Shown here piece after piece: positions 27,836 to 36,953 of a stretch of DNA of 64,000 nucleotides. This DNA comes from Agarilytica sp045430305. Lineage in GTDB: Bacteria > Pseudomonadota > Gammaproteobacteria > Pseudomonadales > Cellvibrionaceae. The DNA lies in assembly GCA_045430305.1 (NCBI GenBank), contig JAILXW010000002.1:310001-374000 (forward strand). Direction: 5' to 3'. A program made the position numbers and the translations under genes. The notes beneath the pieces were generated by a model. It saw nothing but the letters and a program-made list of their open reading frames with translations, made no database searches and was not told the origin of the DNA. Numbering within the stretch: position 1 is the first letter of the stretch; each line of letters opens with the position of its first letter.

Positions 27836-29968
27836 TTAGTTGAGAATTTTTAGTATTTCGCCTGCGGCTTGCGGAATATTTGTTCCGGGGCCATAAACTG
27901 CTGCAACACCCACCTTGTAAAGATCGTCGTAATCTTTTGGTGGAATTACGCCGCCAGCGATCACTTTAATATCGCCAGCGTCTTGTTTTTTTAATTCTTC
28001 GATAAGGGCAGGAATTAAAGTTTTATGGCCGGCCGCTTGTGATGAAGCGCCAATGATATGAACGTCGTTTTCAATCGCCTGGCGAGCAATTTCCTCCGGC
28101 GTTTGGAACATAGGGCTAATATCTACATCAAAACCAATATCTGCGAATGCAGTCGCAATCACTTTAGCGCCGCGGTCATGGCCGTCTTGGCCCATTTTGG
28201 CCACTAGAATACGTGGGCGGCGGCCATTAGTTTCTGCGAACTCTACAACCTGTTGCTGAATTAAGGCAAAGTCTTCATCGCCTTCATAGGCGGAACCGTA
28301 AACGCCGCTAATGGTGCGTGTCTCTGCTTTGTGTCGGCCCCAATGTTTTTCGAGGGCATCAGAGATTTCACCCACTGTTGCGCGTGCGCGGGCCGCGTCA
28401 ATTGCCAAGGTTAATAAATTGCCTTCACCACTTTGCGCTGCATCAGAAAGTGCAGTTAACGTAGCTTCGCAGGTCGCTGTATCGCGGCTAGCGCGAATGT
28501 CTTTTAATCGAGCCACTTGTGATTCGCGAACGGCAGAGTTGTCGATGTCGAGCACGTCAACTTCTGGTTCGTTTTCGAGTTTGTATTTATTTACACCAAC
28601 GATGACTTCTTCACCGCGATCAATACGTGCTTGGCGTAAAGCGGCGGCTTGTTCAATACGAAGTTTTGGCATGCCCGATTCAACAGCTTTTGTCATGCCG
28701 CCCATGTCTTCCACTTCGTCGATAATTTTACGAGCTTCTTTAACGAGTTGATCTGTAAGGCTTTCTACATAGTATGAGCCCGCAAGCGGGTCGACCACAT
28801 TAGTAATGCCTGTTTCTTCTTGAATGACCAATTGTGTATTACGCGCAATACGAGCAGAAAAATCTGTTGGTAGGGCCAGCGCTTCATCTAGCGCATTGGT
28901 ATGCAAAGATTGTGTACCACCCAATACAGCAGACATCGCTTCGATGGTGGTGCGCATCACATTGTTGTATGGGTCTTTAGCTGTAAGGCTAACACCTGAC
29001 GTTTGGCAGTGTGTACGCAGCATTAAAGACTTATCGTTTTGCGGATTAAACTTTTCTTTCATTAAGGTCGCCCACAAAATTCGTGCTGCACGCAGTTTGG
29101 CAATTTCCATAAAGAAATTCATACCAATGGCAAAAAAGAAAGAAAGACGAGGCGCAAACTTATCGACATTCAAACCGTTGTTTACCGCAGTACGAACGTA
29201 TTCGATGCCGTCTGCAATGGTGAACGCCAATTCCTGAACATTCGTCGCGCCGGCTTCTTGCATGTGATAACCGGAAATAGAAATGGAATTGAACTTAGGC
29301 ATGTTCTCGGCGGTGTAACCGATAATGTCAGATACAATTCGCATCGAGGGCGCGGGTGGATAAATGTAAGTGTTGCGCACCATGAATTCTTTAAGGATGT
29401 CGTTTTGCAACGTGCCCGCGAGTTTTTCTGGGGTGATACCTTGTTCTTCGGCAGCAACAATATAGTTCGCCATAATGGGTAGTACGGCACCATTCATGGT
29501 CATAGAAACGGAAACTTTGTCCAAAGGAATATCATTGAACAAAATTTTCATATCTTCTACCGAGTCGATGGCGACGCCGGCTTTACCTACGTCACCGACA
29601 ACGCGCTCGTGGTCCGAGTCGTAACCGCGATGAGTGGCTAAATCGAACGCGACAGATAAACCTTGCTGACCAGCAGCCAGGTTGCGTTTGTAAAAGGCGT
29701 TAGATTCTTCCGCGGTAGAGAACCCCGCGTATTGGCGAACTGTCCAGGGGCGTCCGGCATACATGGTCGCTTTTGGGCCTCGCTTAAATGGTGCAAAACC
29801 TGGCAGGTCGCCGTAGTCGATCCCTTCTAGGTCATCGGCGGTATACACCGGCTTAACCGCAATGCCTTCTGGCGTGTCCCAAGTGAAATCCTCAGGGTTT
29901 TTCCCCTTGGTTTCTTTGGTGACCAGTTCAGACCAGTCGGCGAGGGTGCGCTTCGGGAAGTCGCTCAT
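27836..29968 (-). CDS. scpA: Methylmalonyl-CoA mutase
   Basis: A 710-aa single-chain B12-dependent mutase (also called MutB) that interconverts methylmalonyl-CoA and succinyl-CoA. Residues ~1-560 are the TIM-barrel substrate domain (GRPWTVRQYAGFSTAEESN, HCQTSGVSLTAKDPYNN). The C-terminal cobalamin domain has DGHDRGAK near residue 595, whose histidine replaces the lower B12 ligand. The ATG at 29968 follows a GGAGA ribosome-binding site; an upstream in-frame start would add 35 residues unlike the family. It is the promoter-proximal gene of the four-gene operon. No methylmalonyl-CoA epimerase gene is seen in the window. Confidence 0.95.
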   Translation of the reverse strand: MSDFPKRTLADWSELVTKETKGKNPEDFTWDTPEGIAVKPVYTADDLEGIDYGDLPGFAPFKRGPKATMYAGRPWTVRQYAGFSTAEESNAFYKRNLAAGQQGLSVAFDLATHRGYDSDHERVVGDVGKAGVAIDSVEDMKILFNDIPLDKVSVSMTMNGAVLPIMANYIVAAEEQGITPEKLAGTLQNDILKEFMVRNTYIYPPAPSMRIVSDIIGYTAENMPKFNSISISGYHMQEAGATNVQELAFTIADGIEYVRTAVNNGLNVDKFAPRLSFFFAIGMNFFMEIAKLRAARILWATLMKEKFNPQNDKSLMLRTHCQTSGVSLTAKDPYNNVMRTTIEAMSAVLGGTQSLHTNALDEALALPTDFSARIARNTQLVIQEETGITNVVDPLAGSYYVESLTDQLVKEARKIIDEVEDMGGMTKAVESGMPKLRIEQAAALRQARIDRGEEVIVGVNKYKLENEPEVDVLDIDNSAVRESQVARLKDIRASRDTATCEATLTALSDAAQSGEGNLLTLAIDAARARATVGEISDALEKHWGRHKAETRTISGVYGSAYEGDEDFALIQQQVVEFAETNGRRPRILVAKMGQDGHDRGAKVIATAFADIGFDVDISPMFQTPEEIARQAIENDVHIIGASSQAAGHKTLIPALIEELKKQDAGDIKVIAGGVIPPKDYDDLYKVGVAAVYGPGTNIPQAAGEILKILN

Positions 29969-30230
29969 TCGAGAATCTCCAAAATATGTTTCAAATGAAT
30001 AGTCAGTTGTGCACGTAATTGCAGTGGTGCAGAGCTTACTGTCAGTACAGAGTAGATCCAATTGAATATCCACTTAAGGCAACGATTTTAGCGGCCCTAA
30101 TATATATATACAGGTCGGATTTATAAGGCTAAACTCACAAAATATATCAAAAAATATGATTTTAGCACCCTTAAAGCGGCTAAAACCCTCATAAACTCAC
30201 TGAAATTTCGAAATATATGGTCTAAAAATT
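29969..30230. promoter_or_regulatory. Divergent control region of the propionyl-CoA operon and its AraC regulator
   Basis: The AT-rich gap holds GATTTTAGC twice in direct orientation (30084-30092 and 30158-30166) and GCGGCTAAAA at 30176-30185, which is the same core inverted. Repeated sites spaced 74 and about 18 bases apart between an AraC-type regulator and its probable target operon are good candidates for regulator binding. Promoter hexamers were not identified with confidence. Confidence 0.35.
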
Positions 30231-31301
30231 GTGGCTACCATCGCTTTCTACCATGTGCATGCTTGCCTGCATGGCATTCGCCAACGGGGTATTCCCGAAG
30301 ACGAGCTCCTAGTTCGCGCAGGTATCAACCCGGAAGTTATGCAGCATCCGCGGCGGGTACATGTGGAGCAGGTCGCGCGACTGTTTAAGCAAGTTCAGCT
30401 TGAGCTGCAAGATGAATTTATGGCTTTTACCGAGCAGCCTTGCAAAGTAGGCGTGTTTGCCACCATGTGCGAATTGGTGAGCCGTTGCAATACGGTTGGT
30501 GAGCTGCTCGAAAAAGGGGCGAATTTTTATAATCTCCTAAGCAATGACGTGGTAACCCGCCTCGATACACATGCTGCGCCTTTGGAGACGCATCGTAAAG
30601 CAAAAAGGTCAGATGCAAGTAGAAGTGGGCGCCGCGGCAGCAATGCGGTCTTAAGCGTTAAATTGGTGAAGCCTGAGCTAGATGAGTTTCACTTTCTTTC
30701 AGAGTTTCTATTGGTGATCTGGCATCGCTTCGCCAGCTGGTATATCGGCGAACCCATTCAGCTACAAGAAACGCACTTTGCGCATCGCCTACCTGAGCAC
30801 CAAAAAGAATTACAGATCATGTACCCTGGCGAATTAAAATTTGGTCGTCGTTGCAACCGACTTGTGTTTGATTCGGCGTACCTCGACAAGCCTCTAATTC
30901 GTACCGAGAAGGAACTCGAGGCCTTTATGGAAAACGCTCCGGCAGATTTTATGACCATCCCCGGTATGAGTGACAATCTAGAGTTGATGATAGAGCGAAG
31001 TATTTTGCAGCTAAACTCCGGTCGTTTGGAGTTTCCCTCAATAGTTGAATTGGCTGAAATGTTGGAGATGAACCATCAAGCGCTACAGCGCCAATTAAAA
31101 AAAACAGGCACCAGCTACCAAAAAATTAAAGACAGTATGCGCTTAGAGATGTCGATTCAGAAACTGGTGAATGAAAAATTGTCGGTGGATGATGTATCAG
31201 AATTCGTGGGTTTTGCGGAATCGCGATCTTTTACCCGGGCTTTTAAGCATTGGACGGGTCTGTCGCCCCGGAATTATTGTAAATTGCAGGGGGGAGGGTA
31301 A
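30231..31301 (+). CDS. AraC-family transcriptional regulator
   Basis: A 356-aa regulator. Residues ~15-210 resemble the AraC 'arabinose-binding' type N-terminal domain (PF12625 family), and residues ~260-350 form the double helix-turn-helix: SIVELAEMLEMNHQALQRQL, then VSEFVGFAESRSFTRAFKHW and the usual TGLSPRNY ending. The start is GTG 30231. It is divergent from the methylmalonyl-CoA mutase operon, so control of propionate, odd-chain or branched amino-acid breakdown is likely, though the effector cannot be read from the sequence. Confidence 0.88.
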   Translation: MATIAFYHVHACLHGIRQRGIPEDELLVRAGINPEVMQHPRRVHVEQVARLFKQVQLELQDEFMAFTEQPCKVGVFATMCELVSRCNTVGELLEKGANFYNLLSNDVVTRLDTHAAPLETHRKAKRSDASRSGRRGSNAVLSVKLVKPELDEFHFLSEFLLVIWHRFASWYIGEPIQLQETHFAHRLPEHQKELQIMYPGELKFGRRCNRLVFDSAYLDKPLIRTEKELEAFMENAPADFMTIPGMSDNLELMIERSILQLNSGRLEFPSIVELAEMLEMNHQALQRQLKKTGTSYQKIKDSMRLEMSIQKLVNEKLSVDDVSEFVGFAESRSFTRAFKHWTGLSPRNYCKLQGGG

Positions 31302-31371
31302 GCATAAACCGTATTCTTTCCCCTTTCGTGTTTAACCTAGTTGCTATATGTGCCGGGTAGTGGATAATTTT

Positions 31372-31944
31372 TTACTGCTTAGATTGCATCAGTACAATGA
31401 CGTGGGTGTATGCCAACTTACAGCCTTTAAAGCGTTGATCTTTGTATCTGGCAAAGGCGATATAGGCCATGCCAATTGCGATTATTCCGGGGTACCAATA
31501 CTGGCTGATAAGTAAAAATATGCATGTGAAAATTATGGGAAGTATTAAAGATCTAAATAATTTGGAGTCAGCTTCGTGCCGTAGTACTTCTGAATATCCT
31601 TCGGGGTGTTGTTTCGATAAAAATGCCCGACTCCATTTATAATTGTTTATGTTTTCACATGGATATTGTTCGAAGTTACCTCTTATATTGTCAATAGTGT
31701 TAAGTAGCGGTTCATTTCCTTTGGGTTTTACTTTGTCGTAGATTTTGTCCCATTGAGAGCCAATGGCGAAAAATATATGGCCAAATATATAAGATGCAAT
31801 CGAGACGATAAACCATACATTGGTGCTTGCGTCAGAAATATTAACAATCTCAAATATTTCTATGCCTACAACTACGATAAGAAAACCGGGAATAAGAATC
31901 GCGAATAATTCTGATACCCCCAGTTGAAGGTCTAATGGCTTCAT
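31372..31944 (-). CDS. Hypothetical membrane protein
   Basis: A 190-aa protein not recognised by family. It has an N-terminal pair of membrane helices (LFAILIPGFLIVVVGIEIFE and a second around WFIVSIASYIFGHIFF), a central polar region of ~60 residues, and two closely spaced C-terminal hydrophobic segments, ending in a cytoplasm-like charged tail. A GAGA ribosome-binding site lies eight bases before the ATG. Its base composition is more AT-rich than the neighbours, which may point to a later arrival. It is convergent with the AraC gene. Confidence 0.55.
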   Translation of the reverse strand: MKPLDLQLGVSELFAILIPGFLIVVVGIEIFEIVNISDASTNVWFIVSIASYIFGHIFFAIGSQWDKIYDKVKPKGNEPLLNTIDNIRGNFEQYPCENINNYKWSRAFLSKQHPEGYSEVLRHEADSKLFRSLILPIIFTCIFLLISQYWYPGIIAIGMAYIAFARYKDQRFKGCKLAYTHVIVLMQSKQ

Positions 31945-32005
31945 TATTTTTCTCAGTTAGAATGATTGTGATATTGGGTAAAGTGTAAGGAATTGTACTC
32001 GTGAG

Positions 32006-32695
32006 TTAGGTTGCTACCCCAAAAAGCTGCCCTACAAAAGCTGTGGCTAGCATTGCAAGTAAACCCCAAAACATGACTCTAGAAGCTGCGCGTAATGTTG
32101 GAGCCCCGCCGATCTGTGCCGCGATACTGCCCAACAAAGCAAGTGAAAATAAAGTGGAAAGCCCAACATAAGAAATGAGCTTTTCTGATGGTGCGAGGTA
32201 AGCAACAAGTAGAGGAAGAAAAGCGCCGATCGTAAACATGAGCCAAGATGATAATGCAGCCTGGACTGGGCGGGGTTTTGTGGTGTCTGATATTCCAATG
32301 TCGTCTCTTGCATGTGCGCCTAATGCATCGTGAGACATTAATTGTTCAGCGACTTGTTCGGCAAGCTCGGGAGTAAGCCCGCGCCCTACATAAATTTGTG
32401 CAAGTTCATCCTTTTCGGAATCGAAATGCTCTTCAAGAGATTTTCTCTCCAGCTCTAGATCCGCTTTTTCGGTATCCGCTTGTGAGCTAACAGATACATA
32501 TTCCCCTGCCGCCATAGACATTGCGCCGGCAGTCAAGCCCGCTATACCTGCAAGCATAATCTCGCTGCGATCCATATTTGCTGCAGCCACGCCAATAATC
32601 AGACTTGCGGTTGAAATAATACCGTCGTTTGCTCCGAGTACGGCAGCGCGTAGCCACCCTGCACGGTGTGATCGATGAGCTTCGTGATGGGTCAC
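32006..32695 (-). CDS. VIT1/CCC1-family iron or manganese transporter
   Basis: A 229-aa membrane protein of the vacuolar iron transporter family. The first helices carry the family signature AAVLGANDGIISTASLI and the following GLTAGAMSMAAGEYVSVSSQ. A cytoplasmic acidic metal-binding region (residues ~75-110, rich in Glu) is followed by three more hydrophobic segments. It should export or sequester Fe2+ or Mn2+. It is co-directional with maeB but begins 25 bases after its stop codon, so read-through is possible. Confidence 0.9.
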   Translation of the reverse strand: MTHHEAHRSHRAGWLRAAVLGANDGIISTASLIIGVAAANMDRSEIMLAGIAGLTAGAMSMAAGEYVSVSSQADTEKADLELERKSLEEHFDSEKDELAQIYVGRGLTPELAEQVAEQLMSHDALGAHARDDIGISDTTKPRPVQAALSSWLMFTIGAFLPLLVAYLAPSEKLISYVGLSTLFSLALLGSIAAQIGGAPTLRAASRVMFWGLLAMLATAFVGQLFGVAT

Positions 32696-32720
32696 TGAAT
32701 TGCCTTAACAGATACCGTTG

Positions 32721-35006
32721 TTAGTTTTTTCCGTAATTGTCCACGGGCGTTCCCGCCAGTGCAGAAATATTTAATAAGCCGCGTGCGGTAATAGAAGGTG
32801 TAACAATGTGTGCCTTGTTACCCATGCCCATCAAAATAGGCCCAACTTCCAATCCAGAGGCTGCTATTTTTAGCATATTACGTGTAGCACTTGCAGAATC
32901 TGAATTTGAAAAAATCAAGACATTCGCGGAGCCTTTAAATCGCGCATCGGGAAATATTCTGTCGCGTAGCTGCGGGTCAAGTGCAAGGTCGAGCGTCATT
33001 TCACCTTCGTAGCTGAAGTTACGTGGAATTGCGTCGAGAATTTTTATCGCCTCTTGCATGCGGGTTGCAGATTTTGAACTCATGTTGCCGAACTGAGATT
33101 GTGAGCACAGCGCGATTTTGGGTTCTAAACCAAAACGCCGGACATGCCTAGCCGCTGCAATAACCGTTTCTGCAACTTGTACGGGTGTTGGTTCGCTGTG
33201 TACGTGTGAATCGGCAATAAATAATGGGCCGTTTTCAATCAGCATGAGTGATAAAGCACCTTGAGGGTGAAGTTGTGTTGAACCGAGAATTTGCTGAATG
33301 TAGTTCAGGTGCCAAAGGTATTGGCCAAAAGTGCCACAGATCATACTGTCGGCATCACCAAGATGTACCGCAATTGCTGCAATCGCTGTGGTGTTTGTTC
33401 TTAAAATCGCCTTTGCCAAGTCGGGTGTGACCCCTTTTCGCTGCATGATTTCATGATAGCTACTCCAGTAATCGCGATAGCGTGCGTCATTTTCTGGATT
33501 GATAAGATCGAAGTCGCGATCCATCTTTAAATCCAAACCAAATCGCTCACAGCGGCGTTCAATGACGTCAGGCCGGCCGATTAAAACGGGTCTGTCTCCT
33601 GTTTCTTGAATGGTTTCTTGAGCAGCACGAAGTACGCGTTCATCTTCCCCTTCTGCAAAAATAATTGTCCGGTCTGCCTTTCGCGCAGCGTCAAATACGG
33701 GGCGCATTATAAATGCAGATTTAAACACTGAGCGGTTTAGGGTGTCTTTGTAATGTTCAAAATCTTCGAGTGGTTTTGTAGCAACGCCTGTTTCCATAGC
33801 TGCTTTCGCAACGGCGCCAGCAACGGTGGCGAGCAATCGAGGGTCAAAGGGCTTGGGTATCAAATACTCGGGGCCAAATTTTAAATTTTCGCCCTTGTAA
33901 GCGGCCGCAGCTTCTGCACTTGTAGATGCGCGAGCCAGTTCGGCGATGCCTTTTACACAACCAACCTGCATCGCATCGTTAATTTCGGTTGCCCCAACGT
34001 CTAGCGCACCTCTAAAAATAAACGGGAAGCACAATACGTTATTCACTTGGTTAGGAAAATCTGAGCGGCCGGTGGCAATAATTGCATCCGGGCAAACGTC
34101 TCGCACTTCATCCGGCATAATTTCTGGGGTTGGGTTTGCAAGCGCAAACACGATAGGCCGCTCGGCCATCTTTTTTACCATTTCTGGTTTTAGTACGCCG
34201 GGCCCTGAAAGCCCTAAAAATAAATCCGCGTTTTCGATGACATCATCTAAGCTTCGCAAATCACTTTTTTGCGCAAACTCTGCTTTTTGTTCTGTCATTT
34301 CTTCTTGCCTGCCTTCGTAGACAAGGCCTTTGATATCACATAACCAAATATTGCTTCGTTTTACACCTAATTTGACCAGCATGTTTAAACAGGCAATACC
34401 TGCAGCCCCACCGCCAGTCGAGACAACCTTAACTTGATCAAATGGTTTACCTGCAATATGCAATGCATTCGTTAGTGCGGCCCCCACAACAATGGCGGTG
34501 CCGTGTTGGTCATCGTGAAAGACCGGAATATTCATGCGTTCGCGGCAAAGCTTTTCAACCACAAAGCAGTCAGGCGCTTTAATGTCTTCTAGGTTAATAG
34601 CGCCGAAGGTTGGTTCAAGCGTAGTAATGACATCAGCCAGTTTTTCTGGGTCGCTTTCATTAACTTCTAAATCGAAGCAGTCGATATTGGCAAACTTTTT
34701 AAACAATACGGCTTTGCCTTCCATTACGGGTTTGGCTGCGAGAGGGCCGATATTGCCCAAGCCTAATACGGCAGAACCATTACTCACAACGGCCACGAGG
34801 TTGCCGCGAGCCGTGTATTTAGAGGCCGCTTGTGTATCGCTGACGATTTCTTGGCAGGCTTCGGCTACGCCTGGTGAATAGGCCCGAGCTAGGTCCAACC
34901 CATTGGCCAGAGGCTTGGTAGCTCTTATTTCGAGCTTTCCAGGTTTAGGGAACTCGTGGTAATCGAGGGCTGGGTGGCGAGGTGGTGTTTGGTTCTCGTC
35001 TGACAT
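32721..35006 (-). CDS. maeB: NADP-dependent malic enzyme, MaeB type with phosphotransacetylase-like domain
   Basis: A 761-aa hybrid enzyme that decarboxylates malate to pyruvate with NADP+. Residues ~1-425 form the malic enzyme part (YSPGVAEAC near residue 45, HDDQHGTAIV, and the nucleotide-binding stretch STGGGAAGIACL). Residues ~430-760 are a phosphate acetyltransferase-like domain that in this class is regulatory (acetyl-CoA sensing) rather than catalytic. ATG 35006 follows a GAGAGA site; a TTG 12 bases upstream is less likely. It may feed NADPH or pyruvate from C4 acids made by the adjacent propionyl-CoA route, though it is not in that operon. Confidence 0.93.
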   Translation of the reverse strand: MSDENQTPPRHPALDYHEFPKPGKLEIRATKPLANGLDLARAYSPGVAEACQEIVSDTQAASKYTARGNLVAVVSNGSAVLGLGNIGPLAAKPVMEGKAVLFKKFANIDCFDLEVNESDPEKLADVITTLEPTFGAINLEDIKAPDCFVVEKLCRERMNIPVFHDDQHGTAIVVGAALTNALHIAGKPFDQVKVVSTGGGAAGIACLNMLVKLGVKRSNIWLCDIKGLVYEGRQEEMTEQKAEFAQKSDLRSLDDVIENADLFLGLSGPGVLKPEMVKKMAERPIVFALANPTPEIMPDEVRDVCPDAIIATGRSDFPNQVNNVLCFPFIFRGALDVGATEINDAMQVGCVKGIAELARASTSAEAAAAYKGENLKFGPEYLIPKPFDPRLLATVAGAVAKAAMETGVATKPLEDFEHYKDTLNRSVFKSAFIMRPVFDAARKADRTIIFAEGEDERVLRAAQETIQETGDRPVLIGRPDVIERRCERFGLDLKMDRDFDLINPENDARYRDYWSSYHEIMQRKGVTPDLAKAILRTNTTAIAAIAVHLGDADSMICGTFGQYLWHLNYIQQILGSTQLHPQGALSLMLIENGPLFIADSHVHSEPTPVQVAETVIAAARHVRRFGLEPKIALCSQSQFGNMSSKSATRMQEAIKILDAIPRNFSYEGEMTLDLALDPQLRDRIFPDARFKGSANVLIFSNSDSASATRNMLKIAASGLEVGPILMGMGNKAHIVTPSITARGLLNISALAGTPVDNYGKN

Positions 35007-35177
35007 GTGTTCTCTCAATAAATCTGAATCTGTACTGACTATAACTGCGGCGTATTGATGGCTCGTGGCAAGTCAGGGGGTAGCGGGTTGCTCCTGCTTA
35101 GGGGTATGGAGACTACATCGTTGGTTAATTCGAAAGCAAGTGGGATTCTGATTCTTCATCACTTAAAACGTGATTGA

Positions 35178-35197
35178 AGGTGCTTAAATTGGCACCT
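35178..35197. promoter_or_regulatory. Inverted repeat between maeB and the exported-protein gene
   Basis: AGGTGC and GCACCT flank an eight-base loop in the intergenic region between divergent genes. It could be an operator or a leader hairpin; no regulator can be named. Confidence 0.2.
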
Positions 35198-35272
35198 ATT
35201 ACACGGGCGCTCCGTCAATGCCCTGACTATGCTTCAGAGACCCATTTAAGAAGCGATCCGCCGGAGAATCAA

Positions 35273-35761
35273 ATGCACCTACGCACCAAATCATTGTTTC
35301 TTTTTGTTTGTTGTAGCGTATTCGCAATGTCGCCTGTTATTCAGGCCCAAAAAATCAAGAATAACTCGGTCAAATATCAATATGTATTGATGCCTGAAGT
35401 GGCCTTAGACGAGCTGGATGCCAGCCATGTACGTGCGGAGTTGGTGTTTAAAACGATGCAGGTGAAAGACAAACGTATCGCGATCAGTACAAGCGATAGC
35501 GTGTGCAATGCCTTGAATAAAAAGGTTGGCAAAGAAGGCCCATATAAAAATCACTATTATAAAATTTCTTACAACGACCCAAAACCGCTTCTTGTGGTGA
35601 AAGATGCTAAGGATCAGGTAATTTACGCCAAACGGGTGCCTACTGCGGCAAGTTTGGTGGAGCGCTTTGGTCGAGGTTGCATGAGTAGTAAGGAGAGCTT
35701 GGATAAAACTCTGGTAGAGCACAAGCAAGTTCACAAGGCTCAGCACTTTATTAACAAATAG
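35273..35761 (+). CDS. Exported protein, N-terminal part of an interrupted LRR gene
   Basis: The 162-aa product starts with a signal peptide (residues 1-~25, ending SPVIQAQ). The ATG at 35273 has a GGAGA ribosome-binding site, and is preferred over an upstream in-frame start that would bury the signal peptide. The mature part is basic, with two cysteines, and is not recognised. It ends at TAG 35759-35761, but the same frame stays open after that stop, and continues for 358 codons into a leucine-rich-repeat region. The residues on each side of the stop form one even, charged helix-like sequence, so this is probably one gene split by a nonsense mutation. Confidence 0.65.
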   Translation: MHLRTKSLFLFVCCSVFAMSPVIQAQKIKNNSVKYQYVLMPEVALDELDASHVRAELVFKTMQVKDKRIAISTSDSVCNALNKKVGKEGPYKNHYYKISYNDPKPLLVVKDAKDQVIYAKRVPTAASLVERFGRGCMSSKESLDKTLVEHKQVHKAQHFINK

Positions 35762-35803
35762 CAAAAAGAAATAGGTAAACGAGTTGAGAAAGAGCTGGAT
35801 TCA

Positions 35804-36838
35804 TTGCTTGTGCCTGATCTTCGAACCCGAAAGTTTAAATTGTTTTATGTTAAAGGTGACAGTTACACAGATCTGGATGAGGCGTTTAATATAAGTAAGA
35901 CCACTTATGATCAATTGGGGAAAAGTCTTCCGAATGATACCCAGAAAAACAATCTCAGAAAGACGATTGATATTTGGAATAAGGCTCTAGAAGAAGTGGA
36001 TCTAAATAATAAGAAAGCTCGAATTAATAAAAAGGTGGCTCAGCGTATTCACCACAATATCGCCATGACTGCATTAGCGCTTACCGATCATGATCTAGCG
36101 GTCAAGCATTTACAGGAAATATTGCTCATTCGAGCGGGCAATAGTTTTTCTTGGGGTGGCATGGCCCCAGAAGAAGATATTGGCTACGCCCAAGATAGGA
36201 AGCGGCGGTTTGAGTTGAGCCCCAAAATAGCTTCTGACAAAAAGAGCCTGTTGATGCGAATTGAAGCGCTAAAAAAGCACTCTGAAAGTATTGCGCTATC
36301 GACCACGCCAGGACCCGAATATGAGACGCTGGCTGTGGCCGTAAGAGAATTTGAGAATAGAGCCGCTGGAGAAAAAATTGCACAAAAGGTAGAAGCACTA
36401 AAAAGCGCCGCGGGCGAGAATCCGTTCAGGCTCCAGGTGCAGCACACCTCGATGCAAGGCTACGTACTGTTTCTTACCGGTTTTATGACCAAGAAATATG
36501 ATGAGTTTCCTCCTCAGATATTTGACTTAACACAGCTAAATCAGCTACAACTTAGCGGGAACAACGTTAAAAATGTTCCTGATGATATTGGAAGTTTGAT
36601 TAACTTGAAGGTGTTGAAACTTCATAAAAATAAGATTGAAGAGGTGGCCCCAGGTATAGGTAAATTGGTGAACTTAGAGAAGTTAGATCTTTCAAAAAAT
36701 AATCTGAAGTCACTTCCTAATGAAATTTCCAAACTAAAAAAATTAAAGAAGATTAATTTGAAGGGTAATAACTTTTCCAAACAAGAGATTGAGCGAATAA
36801 AATCCTTACTTCCCAAAAAGTGCAAAGTAAAAACTTAG
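35804..36838 (+). CDS. Leucine-rich repeat protein, C-terminal part of the interrupted gene
   Basis: A 344-aa frame from a TTG at 35804, in the same phase as the exported protein before it, with no clear ribosome-binding site of its own. Residues ~1-220 are helical and charged, with TPR-like character around residues 80-110. The C-terminal ~110 residues hold at least four leucine-rich repeats of the 23-residue type (LNQLQLSGNNVKNVPDDIGS, LINLKVLKLHKNKIEEV, LVNLEKLDLSKNNLKSLPNE and LKKLKKINLKGNN). It has no signal peptide of its own, so if translated alone it would stay in the cytoplasm, unlike the joined product. The partner or function is unknown. Confidence 0.6.
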   Translation: MLVPDLRTRKFKLFYVKGDSYTDLDEAFNISKTTYDQLGKSLPNDTQKNNLRKTIDIWNKALEEVDLNNKKARINKKVAQRIHHNIAMTALALTDHDLAVKHLQEILLIRAGNSFSWGGMAPEEDIGYAQDRKRRFELSPKIASDKKSLLMRIEALKKHSESIALSTTPGPEYETLAVAVREFENRAAGEKIAQKVEALKSAAGENPFRLQVQHTSMQGYVLFLTGFMTKKYDEFPPQIFDLTQLNQLQLSGNNVKNVPDDIGSLINLKVLKLHKNKIEEVAPGIGKLVNLEKLDLSKNNLKSLPNEISKLKKLKKINLKGNNFSKQEIERIKSLLPKKCKVKT

Positions 36839-36953
36839 AGGTGTCAAGGCGTGCTGGTGTGTATAGGTTCTTGTGTTTTAGCTGCGCCATAACTAAGTGG
36901 AGCTGCAGTTGGGCTACACTAAATAAATACCCGTTCTAAATCGGTATCTTCGT

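Noticed and set aside
31372..31944. Small membrane protein as a defence-system effector
   Set aside because: A short membrane protein with AT-rich sequence is suggestive, but no sensor, nuclease or nucleotide cyclase gene is adjacent.
35759..35761. TAG as a recoded (selenocysteine/pyrrolysine-type) codon
   Set aside because: TAG is not the selenocysteine codon, no insertion element was seen, and pyrrolysine is unlikely in this lineage; a nonsense mutation is simpler.
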